Source of the DNA: Spinacia oleracea
Lineage: Eukaryota > Streptophyta > Magnoliopsida > Caryophyllales > Amaranthaceae
Reading direction: 5' to 3'
Assembly: GCF_020520425.1 (NCBI RefSeq)
Contig: NC_079489.1
Span: forward strand, 85,945,810 to 86,009,809
DNA length: 64,000 nucleotides
How positions within the stretch are numbered: the first letter of the stretch is position 1; each line of letters starts with the position of its first letter. Shown piece by piece: positions 1-10,737 of the stretch. The notes under the pieces were generated by a model. That model made no database searches and was not told the DNA's origin. It saw only the letters and a program-made list of their open reading frames with translations. The position numbers and the translations under genes were made by a program.

Positions 1-129
1 AAGAAATCTAAAGAATTAACTAATCATTTATCTTAAAAAACAATCCCACTTGTATGGACCAGGGTGTTTTAGTAAATTAGCGTGAATCGGGTAATAGAGT
101 CATCCCCAAATCGATCGCCATTCTCGGGA

Positions 130-475
130 ATCCTCCTCCACTCAATTCTCCGGCTCCCTCAAACCCAGAAGTGGGCCTCGCAAGATCTCCTCTAATGACG
201 ACGGATCTGGCGGTGCTAGAAAAGGCGACCAGAAGAAGAATCAACAGCAATGGAAGGAGTGTGATGTTATGGAAGAAGAAGGGTTAATTGATGACGAGGA
301 GAAATAGAAGCCGATATCGTGGTCGTGCATCCAACTCCAGCAGAATGATGATAACAAGTCCGAAAGTTCACCGGAGTCATCATCATCATCACCGCAGGTG
401 GAGGATTTCGAAGAGAGAGAAAGCGATCGAGTTTATTCGAGATCTGAAGCGGGACCTTCAAGAAGATCCTAGGCT
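130..475 (+). pseudogene. captured gene-like fragment inside MULE-A copy 1, origin not recognised
   Basis: From about 130 the frame that contains the ATG at 269 reads as a hydrophilic, Lys/Asp/Glu/Ser-rich protein segment. It has one in-frame stop (TAG at 305-307) and then continues open and acidic to a stop near 470. Codon composition is unlike the AT-rich repeats around it. The paralogous MULE-A copy at 28,591-31,400 lacks this roughly 500-bp block, so it is specific to this copy, as in Pack-MULE gene capture. I do not recognise the source gene. A frame ending near 635 runs off into low-complexity T-rich sequence and is not credible as a protein. Confidence 0.4.
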
Positions 476-639
476 ATTGCGTGAGATATGGAAGCCTATG
501 CCTCGCCGGCGTCGCCACTGTTATGTGTTGGCTTTCATTTTGGGTTTCTTTGTTTTGTTTGCTTTCTTTTTTATTGTTATGTGTTGGCTTTCATTCTTGG
601 TTTATTTGTTTTGTTTTTTTTTTATCATATTTTAAAAAT

Positions 640-748
640 ATTTCTATCGTATAGTAATAGTTATTCTTATACATCATATAGTAACTTTTTTATTCTATAG
701 TTACTATTATAATCATATAATTAATGTTATCAAAATTAAAAGAGTAAC

Positions 749-821
<73 letters not shown>

Positions 822-1640
822 TTCTTGTAGACAAAAAGAGTAAATTATAGAAACTATATGTTCTGTAAAGTAACTATATCTTCATAATAGTAACTATATA
901 AAAAAAAATAGTCATTTCGGTAAAAAAAAACTATTATATCCAAGAGTAAATATATGTTCGGTAAAGTAACTATATTTTCATAATAGTAACTATGAATAAA
1001 TAATAATATAGTCATTTCGATAAGAATAACTATTCAGTTCCAAAGAGTAACTATATCATATAGAAAAGTAATTTTAATTGTAGAACAATTTATACGCAAT
1101 ATAATATAAAATAAATAATATAATATAAAAAATTAGAAACTATATGTTCTGTAAAGTAACTATCTGCATAATAGTAACTATGAAAAAAAAAATATATAGT
1201 CATTTCGACAAGAATAACTATTTTATCCAAATAGTAACTATATCTTCAGTAAAGTAACTATATCTTCATAATAGTAACTATGAATAAATAATAATATAGT
1301 CATTTCAATAAGAATAATTATTCTTTCCAAAGAGTAATTATATCATATAGAAATGTAATTTTAACTGTAGAACAATTATTACGAAGTATATTTTAAAATA
1401 AACAATATAATATAAATGCTTTAGAGGTCATATAGTAACTTTTTCGATTATAGTCACTATTATTTCATATAATTACTTAAATAAAAAAAGAGTAACTATA
1501 TCAAAAGTAAGAGTAATTATAAGTCTTGAACAATAATTAAGAAAACATTAACTACATGATTAGTTGTTTTTAGCTACGACATTCTAATTATTTACATCTA
1601 TTCAATAAGCCACATTAAACTCAAATGTTTTTGAACTAAA
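640..1640. repeat. degenerate TATAGTAACT-type repeats of MULE-A copy 1
   Basis: Dozens of imperfect copies of ATAGTAACTAT and its complement are spaced every 20-40 bp. Several longer blocks repeat, for example the AGTCATTTCGATAAGAATAAC block near 900, 1,010, 1,195 and 1,290. No coding potential is visible. The same texture fills 12,083-13,512 and 28,712-30,760, so it is the body of this element family. Confidence 0.75.
754..818. repeat. (AT)n microsatellite
   Basis: About 65 bp of uninterrupted AT dinucleotides within the MULE-A body. Confidence 0.95.
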
Positions 1641-1645
1641 AAGTA

Positions 1646-1738
1646 CTAATCGCCACGTCCACGTCCCTTCTTTACACCAACACGTCCTCTCCTTCGATGT
1701 CCGCGTCCTCTCTTTTCTCTACCACGTCCTTGGTTTTC
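1646..1738 (-). pseudogene. RG-rich reading-frame remnant in MULE-A copy 1
   Basis: On the minus strand this segment encodes a run of Arg-Gly motifs (NQGRGREKRGRG, later GRGRGD) ending at a stop at 1,646-1,648. A matching frame lies at about 29,075-29,141 in copy 2 (NQGRGKGRRGPGRGRRG). A shared frame rich in RG motifs suggests the tail of a nucleic-acid-binding protein once encoded by a fuller version of the element. The protein family is not identifiable from this short piece. Confidence 0.4.
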
Positions 1739-1792
1739 ATTGTTGCCAAAATTTTCTTCTTATTCCCTGCTTTTGTTTTCTTTGCAGAAGTT

Positions 1793-1797
1793 ATTCT
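1793..1797 (+). repeat. left target-site duplication of the copia element (ATTCT)
   Basis: ATTCT lies directly before the left LTR and again directly after the right LTR at 12,078-12,082. The unfilled paralogous site at 29,190-29,194 carries ATTCT once. Confidence 0.92.
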
Positions 1798-2109
1798 TGA
1801 AGGAAATAATGCCCTTGGTCCAAGTATGCATTCTATGTTAAGTCTAATAAATGCGGTTCAGTATTAATTAACAAGTTAATAATTCAGTGAGATCAAGTGA
1901 GCTGAATGCCTAGCTAGAGGCCGCTTCAGTTCAAGTGGAATTAATGATATTAATCCACAGCTTACTCTTGACTGAACCCGTAGGGTCACACAAATAGTAC
2001 GTAAACGGATCAAGTATTTAATGGCATTAAATACTCCATCTATGAATATTCGGAACCGACGGATCTTGGTTTCAGTGGGAGCTAAGATCGTCACAGGCAA
2101 GAAATGAAT

Positions 2110-2430
2110 ACTCCGGAAACGATGATATTGCCGGAAACGGAAATATGGATCGTATCGGAAATATGAATATTATCCAAGTCGTAGATGTTGCCGGAAACGG
2201 AAACATGGTACGTATCGGAAAATATTGTTGGAAATGGAAATATTACCAGAATCGGAAATATTGCCGGAAACGGAAATATTGTCAGAATCGGAAATATTAC
2301 CGGAATCGGAAAATAATTCCGGAAACGGAAATATTAAATATTTGTTCGAAACGGAAATTAATTCCGGAATCGGAAATATTGAATATTGTTCGTATCGGAA
2401 ATAGATTCCGGAAATGGAAATTTAATCGGA
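2110..2430 (+). repeat. CGGAAATATT-type degenerate short repeats in LTR
   Basis: About 25 imperfect copies of (C/T)CGGAAA followed by TATT or a variant, at 10-20 bp spacing, upstream of the TATA box. The same block is present at 11,050-11,370 and, in complement, in the diverged LTR at 62,745-63,010. Long frames read through it are composition artefacts. Confidence 0.8.
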
Positions 2431-2770
2431 AGCGTATCGTACGAATTAGCATCGGACGAGGCCTGCCGGACGAAGGCCCAGCACGAAGCCAGGCCGTCGC
2501 CCAGCAAGCACGCACGCCACAGCCCAGCGCGCACAAGGCCACGCATGCGTGGGCCGCGCTGCGTGGGCTGCTGCTCGCATGCGTGGGCAGCCCTTGTGGC
2601 TGCCGTGTGTGTGTGAGTTTGAGCTCATGCGAGATTCCTGAATCTGCAAGAGTCAGTGTATGATTAAATGTCTATTCCTATTGGATAAATTGATTAAGTA
2701 GAATTCATGTAGAATTCTAATTCCAATTAATTCGCATCCTACTAGGATTACGATTCCTTTTCCATAACTC

Positions 2771-2778
2771 TATAAATA
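2771..2778 (+). promoter_or_regulatory. TATA box of copia 5' LTR
   Basis: TATAAATA in the context ACTCTATAAATAAAGG, some 365 bp before the LTR end. This is the expected core promoter for the element's genomic RNA. The duplicate in the right LTR is at 11,711-11,718. Confidence 0.7.
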
Positions 2779-3138
2779 AAGGCCTAGGGGTCATAATTTA
2801 TACACAAGTTTCAAAGTATTCAAAAGTGAGTTTTTTGAGAGAAAATTCAAACACCCATCTTGCCCCAAAAGTGCCGAATTTTCTGAGTACCTTAAGGGCG
2901 ATTCTAGTTGGTCAATCTTAAGGCGGATCCGGACGTGCTGTGGACTTTCTACGGAGGGACGACACTTGGAGTCCTAAAAGACTTGTTCTTGTTCGGTTCG
3001 GGCGCAGCTAGGGAAGGCACGCAACAAAGAGTATGCATCTAAACTATGCTAAATGATTATGTGTAAATAATATGTTTCCTGGGTTAATGGTTGTTTCCGC
3101 ATGATCTATGTAATGTCATATGTATCATAACCTAACAG

Positions 3139-3152
3139 TGGTATCACGAGCC
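3139..3152 (+). other. copia primer binding site
   Basis: TGGTATCACGAGCC begins two bases after the 5' LTR. It resembles the complement of the initiator-methionine tRNA 3' end used by most plant copia elements, with one extra base in the middle. Confidence 0.75.
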
Positions 3153-4205
3153 CCTTATTATTTTCATAATCTAAATTGCATGAACATGGTTAAATATTAC
3201 AAATTTGCAAGAATTAAAAGGGGTGATTAATTTTCGTAATTGTTAATTAGTTGCAAATTGCGTTTATTTAATTATACGTACGCAGTTTTTCGGCAGTTTC
3301 TTCATTACTCATCCGAATTGAGTGATTTTTGTGTCAATTCCGCATGTAAAAGGCATTCTAAAATTTTGACAAAAATAGTATTTTTCTGCCGAACCCAGAA
3401 TTCTCAAATTCGAAGCCTAGCTATGACTTTTCGAAGGTTTTAGTTTTTCGAATGCAAAATTTCGTAAATTTAAGATGTTAAATTAAATATTTGCGATTCC
3501 TGTTGATAAATCTTGAATTTTTGATTGACCTACTGCATATGTTTAACAAGTTTGAATGCCTAGTCTTGTTAATTATGCAATCTAATTTGTAATTATGATT
3601 AATTTGTTGAAAATTAGAATAATTTAGAATTAATTTGATTTTCATAATTAATTGTAATTTAATTAGAAACCTATGATTAAAAACCACCATAAAAATTGTA
3701 AATTTACGATAAATTTTAAATTTTTATGACCTAGCCTTGAATCCATATCAATCGGAAATCAATTGGATAATAAATTTTCGATTTTTCGCCCTAAAATTAT
3801 GAAATTAATAATATTTATTAATTTGTCATTAATTTTAAATATAAATTTTAAATTTTTATGCGATTCGTTCAAATAACTTGCACGCACGAAGCAATGGACG
3901 CTTCGTGTTACCCTTAAGGGGTGTTGTATAATGCGGGCATGCGACGACGAGCAAGGGAGCTCGTCGCCCGTGCGGCACGAATGCAATGAGCAAGGCCGTA
4001 GTGCACGAGCACAAGGCAGCAGCCCTGCCTTGTGTCGTGTGCCACGAGCAATGAACGTATGGGCATGGGCGAGGGGCGAGCCAAGGCAGTCGCATGTGGG
4101 CAGCAAGCGAGCTGCGCCACAGCGCGCGCTGCCTCGCACAACAGCGCGCAGCCTCGTGCGCAGCGAGCGCAAGCTCGCGTGCCACGAGCGCTGCGCCCAG
4201 CATCA

Positions 4206-4335
4206 CTCGCGCGCACCAGCGAGCGATCTCGCGCGCCAGCGCGCGATCTCGCGCGCCAGCGAGCGATGCAGCGCCCCAGCGAGCGATGGCTCGCGCGCAC
4301 CAGCGAGCGATCTCGCGCACCAGCGAGCGCGGTAA
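4206..4335 (+). repeat. GC-rich minisatellite in copia leader
   Basis: Imperfect 20-28 bp units built on GCGCACCAGCGAGCGATCTC, about five copies, within a GC-rich island of roughly 630 bp in an otherwise AT-rich leader. Several long overlapping frames on both strands come from the base composition and are not genes. Confidence 0.75.
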
Positions 4336-5937
4336 CGCGCGCGCGCTGCGAGCGATAGCTCGCGTGCGGTGGGCGCTGTGCGGAGGCTTGCGTATGGGAC
4401 AGCAGCAGCTATGCAACGAGCGCATGGGCTGCGCGCACATGGCCAGCAATGGCTGTGTGCGTACAGCCCATGGGCGTGCAACGCGTAGGTGTTTGCGTTA
4501 CGATTAGATCGTTTTGAATGTTTAATTTGAAAATTTCAGTTCACGTAATTTTTAATTGATTTTAAAATTAATAATTTGAATTAATTTCTTGGATTTTAAT
4601 TTTGAATATTATAATTATAATAAATGGCATTTATTCTAATTATTTTACTAAAATTAAAATCATAAATTAATTTAAATGTGACTGAAATTAAAATTAAATT
4701 TTTGGATTCAATTATAAATTTATATGAGCTTTAAATTTTAATTAAATTTGTATGTTTCCGGTTAGACTAGAAATACAATTTTATGTTTAAAATTAGTAAA
4801 GCATATGAATTTATTGGTTTGAGTGGGAGTGCTTTTAGTCATAAACTCTTGATTAGGTCTACAAATCCTTAAGGTTAAAACAACTCGATTAGAATTAATA
4901 AGGACTGAATAATTGGTAGATTATTGGTGCCCTTGATTAATTGCTGCAAATGTTTACGTGATGCATAATGTGTTTAACTAACCAGCTATGTGGGCCATTC
5001 ATGATAATGAATGGGTGAATGGTATATATTGTATATGTACTGTTTTGCAGGTTATGAAGTGACTAGTATGACCCAAATAGGATAGAAAATATGGTCTGCG
5101 TACCATTAATTTGAATGTAATTGGTCTAAAGTACCAAAGTTGTTTTTCAATTCAAATATGGTCTGCGTACCATCAAATAGTTGTAATTAGTTATAACTTA
5201 TCCTATTTGAAGAAAATGGTGCCTCCCACGGAGATTTTCAAGACGGACTTTGAAGTCAAAGCTTCAAGATGAAGTCGGGCCATACTAGATCACAAATATC
5301 TTATGCATGTTTTAAGTTATTTATTGCTTTAAATATGTCTTAAAATGCATGAGATCAAAAGCTTGATTATGTTGCATGATTAAGGATTTTAGTTCACTTA
5401 AAATCTAACCAACATAGTAAGAGCCTTAAGTTCCAAACTTAAAAATTGAGTTAAAAGGTGCCATGCCAAAATATACACTTGCTTGGATATCCTTTACATC
5501 AATCTAGTAATAGTTTTCGCTCAGCGAGGTGTTACTTATTGGTCCTAAAGGGGCAAGGTACACAAATAATTGTGAGTACATGTTAGTTTTGGTGAAACTC
5601 AACGATATAAGTAAGGAGTCCTTTTATGTCGTGGCAAATTCGATAGGTTTACCTAATAAGTTCTTAGACGTACCTATCAACCAAGAATAGTTTCTAGACT
5701 ATTAGCAAAAGGCTTTTGCTTACCTAAGATGTTCTAGGATTAAGTCGACAAACTGTGCTTAGTTCTTCAATGATTTTAGGATCTTGGAATCATTTTATTC
5801 ACACCTGCCGGAACACATAACTTGAATAAAATGCTTAATAAACATTGAATTATGCATGTATGCTAGAATTTAAGTTTATTAAGAGAAACTGTGAATGGTT
5901 ATTTATTTGTTTATTCTTTTCAATTGTAGTTTTTAAT

Positions 5938-8900
5938 ATGGCAAACAACAATTCATTCAACATTCGATCAATTCTCGAAAAGGAGAAGTTGAACGGGAAA
6001 AACTTCCTTGACTGGCAAAGGAACTTGCAAATAGTTCTTATGCAGGAAGAAAAGGAGTATGTCCTAGATGAGGCGATGCCCGAAGCTCCAGGCGACGGGA
6101 TCACTCAGGCAGCCCTCAATCGTTGGATTGATGCCAACAAGGATGTGAAATGTCTAATGCTCGCCACCATGAGTGCGGATCTGCAGAAAACGTTCATCAA
6201 CTCAGATGCTTTCACAATCATCAGTGAGTTGAAGAACATGTTCCAAGATCTGGCTCGAGTCGAAAGATTCGAGACTCATAGGCAAATTCTTGAGACCAAG
6301 CTTAAGAAAGGCGAGCCCGTAAGTCCACATGTTCTCAAAATGATTGGACTCATTGAGAATATGAGTCGGCTGGATCAGCAATTTTCTCAGGAAATGGCTA
6401 TAGACACCATCCTCCATTCTCTTCATAGCGGGTATGATCAGTTCAAACTGAACTACAGTATGAATAGTCTGGACAAAACGCTCACTGAGCTTCACGGTAT
6501 GCTGAAGACCGCTGAAAAGACGCTCAAAAGTGATAAGCAGGATGTGCTTATGGTGCGTGGGGGCAAGTTCAAGAAATCTGGAAAGAAGAGGAATGCTAAG
6601 AAAGGTGGCAACAAGGCCAGCCCAACTAAGCAAACTGGCGCCAAATCTGCAAAGAGGAAGGTCAGTCAACCCACTTCTGAATCCGAATGCTTCTACTGCA
6701 AGAAGAAGGGGCATTGGAAGAGAGATTGCTTGAAGCTAAAGGAAGATCAGAAGAACGGAACAGTCGTTCCATCTTCAGGTATTTTCGTTATAGACTGTAT
6801 ACTTGCTAATTCAACTTCTTGGGTATTAGATACAGGTTGTGGCTCACACTTATGTTCCAATCCACAGGGACTAAGAAGAAGTAGAAAGTTAAGCAAGGGT
6901 GAAGTCGACCTACGAGTGGGAAATGGAGCACGGATTGCTGCATTAGCTGTAGGAACATACTATTTGTCGTTGCCCTCCGGGCTAGTTTTGGAACTGGAAG
7001 AATGTTTCCATGTTCCAAGTCTTACTAAAAACATCATTTCAGTTTCTTGCTTAGATGCTAAGGGATTTTCCTTTATAATAAAAGACAATAGTTGTTCGTT
7101 TTATTTTAAAGAGATGTTTTATGGATCTGCTAGATTAGTCAATGGACTTTATTTATTAGATCACGACAAACAAGTATATAACATAAATACCAAAAAGGCC
7201 AAAAAGGATGATTCAGATCTCACCTATCTGTGGCATTGTCGATTAGGCCATATAAACTTGAAACGCTTAGAAAGACTTCAAAGGGAAGGAATTCTAGAAC
7301 CATTTGACTTAGAGGATTATGGTAAATGCGAATCATGTTTACTTGGCAAAATGACAAAGCAACCTTTCTCTAAAGTTGGAGAAAGAGCAAATGAACTATT
7401 GGGTTTAATCCATACAGATGTATGTGGACCAATGAGTACAAATGCTAGAGGTGGTTTCAGCTACTTTATCACTTTCACTGATGACTTCAGTAGGTATGGT
7501 TATGTCTACCTAATGAAGCATAAGTCTGAATCCTTTGACAAATTCAAGGAATTTCAGAGTGAAGTAGAGAATCAATTAGGCAAGAAGATCAAGGCACTGC
7601 GGTCTGATAGAGGCGGTGAATATCTGAGCTATGAATTTGATGACCATCTGAAAGAATGTGGAATTCTATCAGAATTGACTCCTCCTGGAACACCACAATG
7701 GAACGGTGTGTCAGAACGGAGGAACAGAACCTTGCTAGACATGGTCAGGTTAATGATGGGTCAGGCCGAACTTCCATTAGAATTTTGGGGACATGCACTA
7801 AATACAGCTGCACTCACTATAAATAGAGCTCCGTCTAAAGCTGTCGAAAAGACTCCATACGAATTATGGTTTGGAAAGCCTCCAAATGTGTCTTTTCTTA
7901 AGATTTGGGGATGTGAAGTTTACGTCAAACGATTAATTTCAGACAAACTTCATCCAAAATCTGACAAATGTATCCTTGTGGGCTATCCAAAGGAAACAAA
8001 GGGGTATTACTTCTACAATACATCTGAGAACAAAGTGTTTGTTGCTCGAGATGGTGTCTTTTTGGAGAAGGATCACATTTCCAAAATGACAAGTGGGAGA
8101 AAAGTAGACCTCGAAGAAATTCGAGTCGAACAACAAACTCTAGAGAATGCTCAAGATGACATTCAGGATGAAACTCAGAGACCTTTAGAAGAATCTGGTG
8201 AGAATCATGGTCAATCTAGAAATGTTACCCCGCGTAGATCGCAAAGATATAGATCTCAACCAGAAAGGTACTTAGGTATTTTGACGAACGAGAGCTATGA
8301 CGTTCTATTACTTGAAAGTGATGAACCTGCGACCTACAAGCAAGCTATGACGAGCCCTAGCTCCAAGCAATGGCAAGAAGCCATGCAATCTGAATTAGAC
8401 TCCATGTCTGAAAACCAAGTATGGGATTTGGTCGATTTGCCAGATGGCTACCAAGCCATTGGAAGCAAATGGGTTTTCAAACTGAAAAAGGACAAGGATG
8501 GGAAACTTGAAGTTTTCAAAGCTAGATTGGTTGCGAAAGGTTACAGGCAAGTCCACGGTGTGGATTACGATGAAACCTTTTCACCAGTTGCAATGCTAAA
8601 GTCTATTCGAATAATGTTAGCAATCGCTGCATATTACGATTACGAAATAAGGCAGATGGATGTCAAAACTGCTTTCTTAAACGGCGTTTTAACAGAAACT
8701 GTGTTTATGACACAGCCTGAAGGTTTTGAGGATCCAAAGAATGCTAAAAAGGTATGCAAGCTAAAGAAGTCAATCTACGGATTGAAGCAGGCATCCAGGA
8801 GCTGGAATATACGTTTTGATGAAGCAGTCAGTGACTTTGGTTTCATCAAGAACGCGGACGAATCTTGTGTATACAAGAAGGTCAGTGGGAGCAAAATTGC

Positions 8901-9873
8901 TTTCCTAGTATTATATGTCGACGACATATTGCTTATCGGAAATGACATTCCTATGTTGAACTCTGTCAAGATTTGGCTTGGGAAATGTTTTTCGATGAAG
9001 GATCTAGGAGAAGCACAGTACATATTGGGCATCAAGATTTACAGAGATAGATCTAAAAGGATGATTGGACTTAGTCAAAGCACTTATATCAATAAGGTGC
9101 TTGATAGGTTCAAGATGGCGGACTCCAAGCGAGGCTACCTACCCATGTCTCATGGAATGACTCTAAGCAAGACTCAGTGCCCAAAAACACTTGATGCATC
9201 ATTGATTGGTTCAATAATGTATGCTATGATATGTACACGCCCGGATGTTGCGTACGCACTCAGTGCTACGAGCAGATACCAGTCAGACCCAGGAGAGGCG
9301 CATTGGACTGCTGCCAAGAATATTCTGAAGTACCTGAAAAGGCACAAAGATGACTTCCTGGTCTATGGTGGAGATGATGAATTAATTGTTAAAGGCTATA
9401 CGGACGCAAGTTTCCAAACCGACAAAGATGATTTCAGATCACAGTCTGGGTTTGTCTTCTGCCTCAACGGAGGAGCAGTAAGCTGGAAAAGTGCTAAGCA
9501 AAGCACCATTGCGGATTCTACAACTGAAGCGGAGTACATTGCTGCACATGAAGCAGCAAAGGAAGCTATATGGCTAAGGAAGTTCATAGGAGAACTTGGT
9601 GTAGTCCCCTCCATTAAAGGACCAATAGCCCTGTATTGTGATAATAACGGAGCTATTGCACAGGCAAAAGAGCCTAGACACCACCAGAGAGTCAAGCATG
9701 TACTTCGTAGATTTCACCTTCTACGAGAGTTCGTTGAAAGAAAAGAAGTCGAGATAAGCAAAATTGGAACTGATGACAACATATCAGATCCATTAACTAA
9801 ACCTCTGCCGCAAGCGAAGCACAACTCGCACACTGCAGCTATGGGAATCAAGCATATTGGAGAATGGCTTTGA
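5938..9873 (+). CDS. copia Gag-Pol polyprotein
   Basis: One frame of 1,311 residues from the ATG at 5,938; the frame is open for 31 more codons upstream but without a better start. In order: Gag with a UBN2-like start; zinc knuckle CX2CX4HX4C at 251-264; protease DTG at 298-300; integrase with HHCC finger from about 433 and catalytic Asp494, Asp557, Glu593 (D-D-35-E); reverse transcriptase with YVDD at 993-996; RNase H with its first Asp near 1156. This protein order (integrase before reverse transcriptase) defines Ty1/copia. Such polyproteins form the particle, copy the RNA and insert the cDNA. No stop or frameshift is present, and all catalytic residues I looked for are kept. Lineage within copia is not assigned. 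Confidence 0.97.
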   Translation: MANNNSFNIRSILEKEKLNGKNFLDWQRNLQIVLMQEEKEYVLDEAMPEAPGDGITQAALNRWIDANKDVKCLMLATMSADLQKTFINSDAFTIISELKNMFQDLARVERFETHRQILETKLKKGEPVSPHVLKMIGLIENMSRLDQQFSQEMAIDTILHSLHSGYDQFKLNYSMNSLDKTLTELHGMLKTAEKTLKSDKQDVLMVRGGKFKKSGKKRNAKKGGNKASPTKQTGAKSAKRKVSQPTSESECFYCKKKGHWKRDCLKLKEDQKNGTVVPSSGIFVIDCILANSTSWVLDTGCGSHLCSNPQGLRRSRKLSKGEVDLRVGNGARIAALAVGTYYLSLPSGLVLELEECFHVPSLTKNIISVSCLDAKGFSFIIKDNSCSFYFKEMFYGSARLVNGLYLLDHDKQVYNINTKKAKKDDSDLTYLWHCRLGHINLKRLERLQREGILEPFDLEDYGKCESCLLGKMTKQPFSKVGERANELLGLIHTDVCGPMSTNARGGFSYFITFTDDFSRYGYVYLMKHKSESFDKFKEFQSEVENQLGKKIKALRSDRGGEYLSYEFDDHLKECGILSELTPPGTPQWNGVSERRNRTLLDMVRLMMGQAELPLEFWGHALNTAALTINRAPSKAVEKTPYELWFGKPPNVSFLKIWGCEVYVKRLISDKLHPKSDKCILVGYPKETKGYYFYNTSENKVFVARDGVFLEKDHISKMTSGRKVDLEEIRVEQQTLENAQDDIQDETQRPLEESGENHGQSRNVTPRRSQRYRSQPERYLGILTNESYDVLLLESDEPATYKQAMTSPSSKQWQEAMQSELDSMSENQVWDLVDLPDGYQAIGSKWVFKLKKDKDGKLEVFKARLVAKGYRQVHGVDYDETFSPVAMLKSIRIMLAIAAYYDYEIRQMDVKTAFLNGVLTETVFMTQPEGFEDPKNAKKVCKLKKSIYGLKQASRSWNIRFDEAVSDFGFIKNADESCVYKKVSGSKIAFLVLYVDDILLIGNDIPMLNSVKIWLGKCFSMKDLGEAQYILGIKIYRDRSKRMIGLSQSTYINKVLDRFKMADSKRGYLPMSHGMTLSKTQCPKTLDASLIGSIMYAMICTRPDVAYALSATSRYQSDPGEAHWTAAKNILKYLKRHKDDFLVYGGDDELIVKGYTDASFQTDKDDFRSQSGFVFCLNGGAVSWKSAKQSTIADSTTEAEYIAAHEAAKEAIWLRKFIGELGVVPSIKGPIALYCDNNGAIAQAKEPRHHQRVKHVLRRFHLLREFVERKEVEISKIGTDDNISDPLTKPLPQAKHNSHTAAMGIKHIGEWL

Positions 9874-10737
9874 TGTCTCTGTTTAATGTTTTAAAGTTTT
9901 AGAGTTTAAATCTTTGTAAAACATTATTGGTTAATCATTCACAATAAATGAAAGAAATTCATTTTTCCATTTAATTTGTGGTTTATTAAATGATGAGTCC
10001 CTTCAACTTGACGATATATTCAAGATAGACTGTCAGGACCAGTCCTGTGACTAAGAAATGTCTATCAAGTGAACTTGAATGTCAAAGGTTGAAAATGGTC
10101 CCTAGTCGGAGTTTTCTATAAAATTGGACGCATAGAAAACGTTAGACGATTAGAATGCAAGATGACTAGTAGTTCTGTTTCTTGAACTATGTGGACATGG
10201 CAATGTCATAATCATTTGCATAGATACTTACTTTGGGAAGACTAGTATCGGACAAGACCTATGAAACTTTACTGTAAGAGATGAAAGTCTGTCATAAGTA
10301 AATTTCATTAAATTATTAGACACTAAATCCTCAATACCTGAGTGATTTGAGATTACTTGTTTGAGAACTGGTTGCTTTGACGTTGACCAACCGTCGCACC
10401 GTAAAAGGAGGCTATAAAGGCAACGCTCAGGTAATCACCTATCAAACGAAGTCTAATCTCAAGATCGCAAGATTGGGATTGTCCTCCCATAAATCGGGAT
10501 GAGATGCTTAAAAGTTGTACAAGGCCACTCGGAGAGCTAGAAACTGTGAAATGCATGGCCGTGCTCGGATGAATCATAGGCTATGATTATCTGTTTATTT
10601 GATCAGTTGAACTCTGAAACCGAGGAACACCTCTGGACATAATAAGGATGACAACTCTTACCTTATGTTCAAGAGCAAGCATCGAGCGACAAAGGAATTA
10701 GGAAATGCACACTTGTCCCTAAGGACAAGTGGGAGAC
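9874..10737 (+). other. copia 3' untranslated region with polypurine tract
   Basis: No frame of note. The last 14 bases (10,724-10,737, GACAAGTGGGAGAC) form the polypurine tract that primes plus-strand synthesis next to the 3' LTR. The complement of this region reappears, diverged, at 63,338-64,000. Confidence 0.75.

Larger units (their letters stand above)
1798..3137 (+). repeat. 5' LTR of copia element
   Basis: 1,340 bp, beginning TGAAGGAAATAATGCCC and ending CATAACCTAACA. It holds a block of CGGAAATATT-like short repeats (about 2,110-2,430), a GC-rich block (about 2,450-2,620), a TATA box at 2,771 and a promoter-like downstream leader. Identical to 10,738-12,077. Confidence 0.96.
3138..5937 (+). 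other. long untranslated leader of copia element
   Basis: 2.8 kb lies between the 5' LTR and the gag-pol ATG. It is AT-rich except for a sharply GC-rich block at about 3,879-4,510. No credible frame is seen. A pyrimidine-rich run ending CAATTGTAG, like a 3' splice site, sits eight bases before the ATG, so part of the leader might be removed as an intron. That is only a possibility. Confidence 0.6.

Noticed and set aside
2145..2663. 172-codon frame in the copia LTR, repeated at 11,085-11,603
   Set aside because: It runs through the CGGAAATATT repeats and the GC-rich block. The protein is a low-complexity artefact and no LTR gene is known of this kind.
3759..4507. Several overlapping 90-200 codon frames on both strands
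   Set aside because: All lie in the GC-rich minisatellite where stop codons are rare. Residues are Ala/Arg/Cys repeats without family resemblance.
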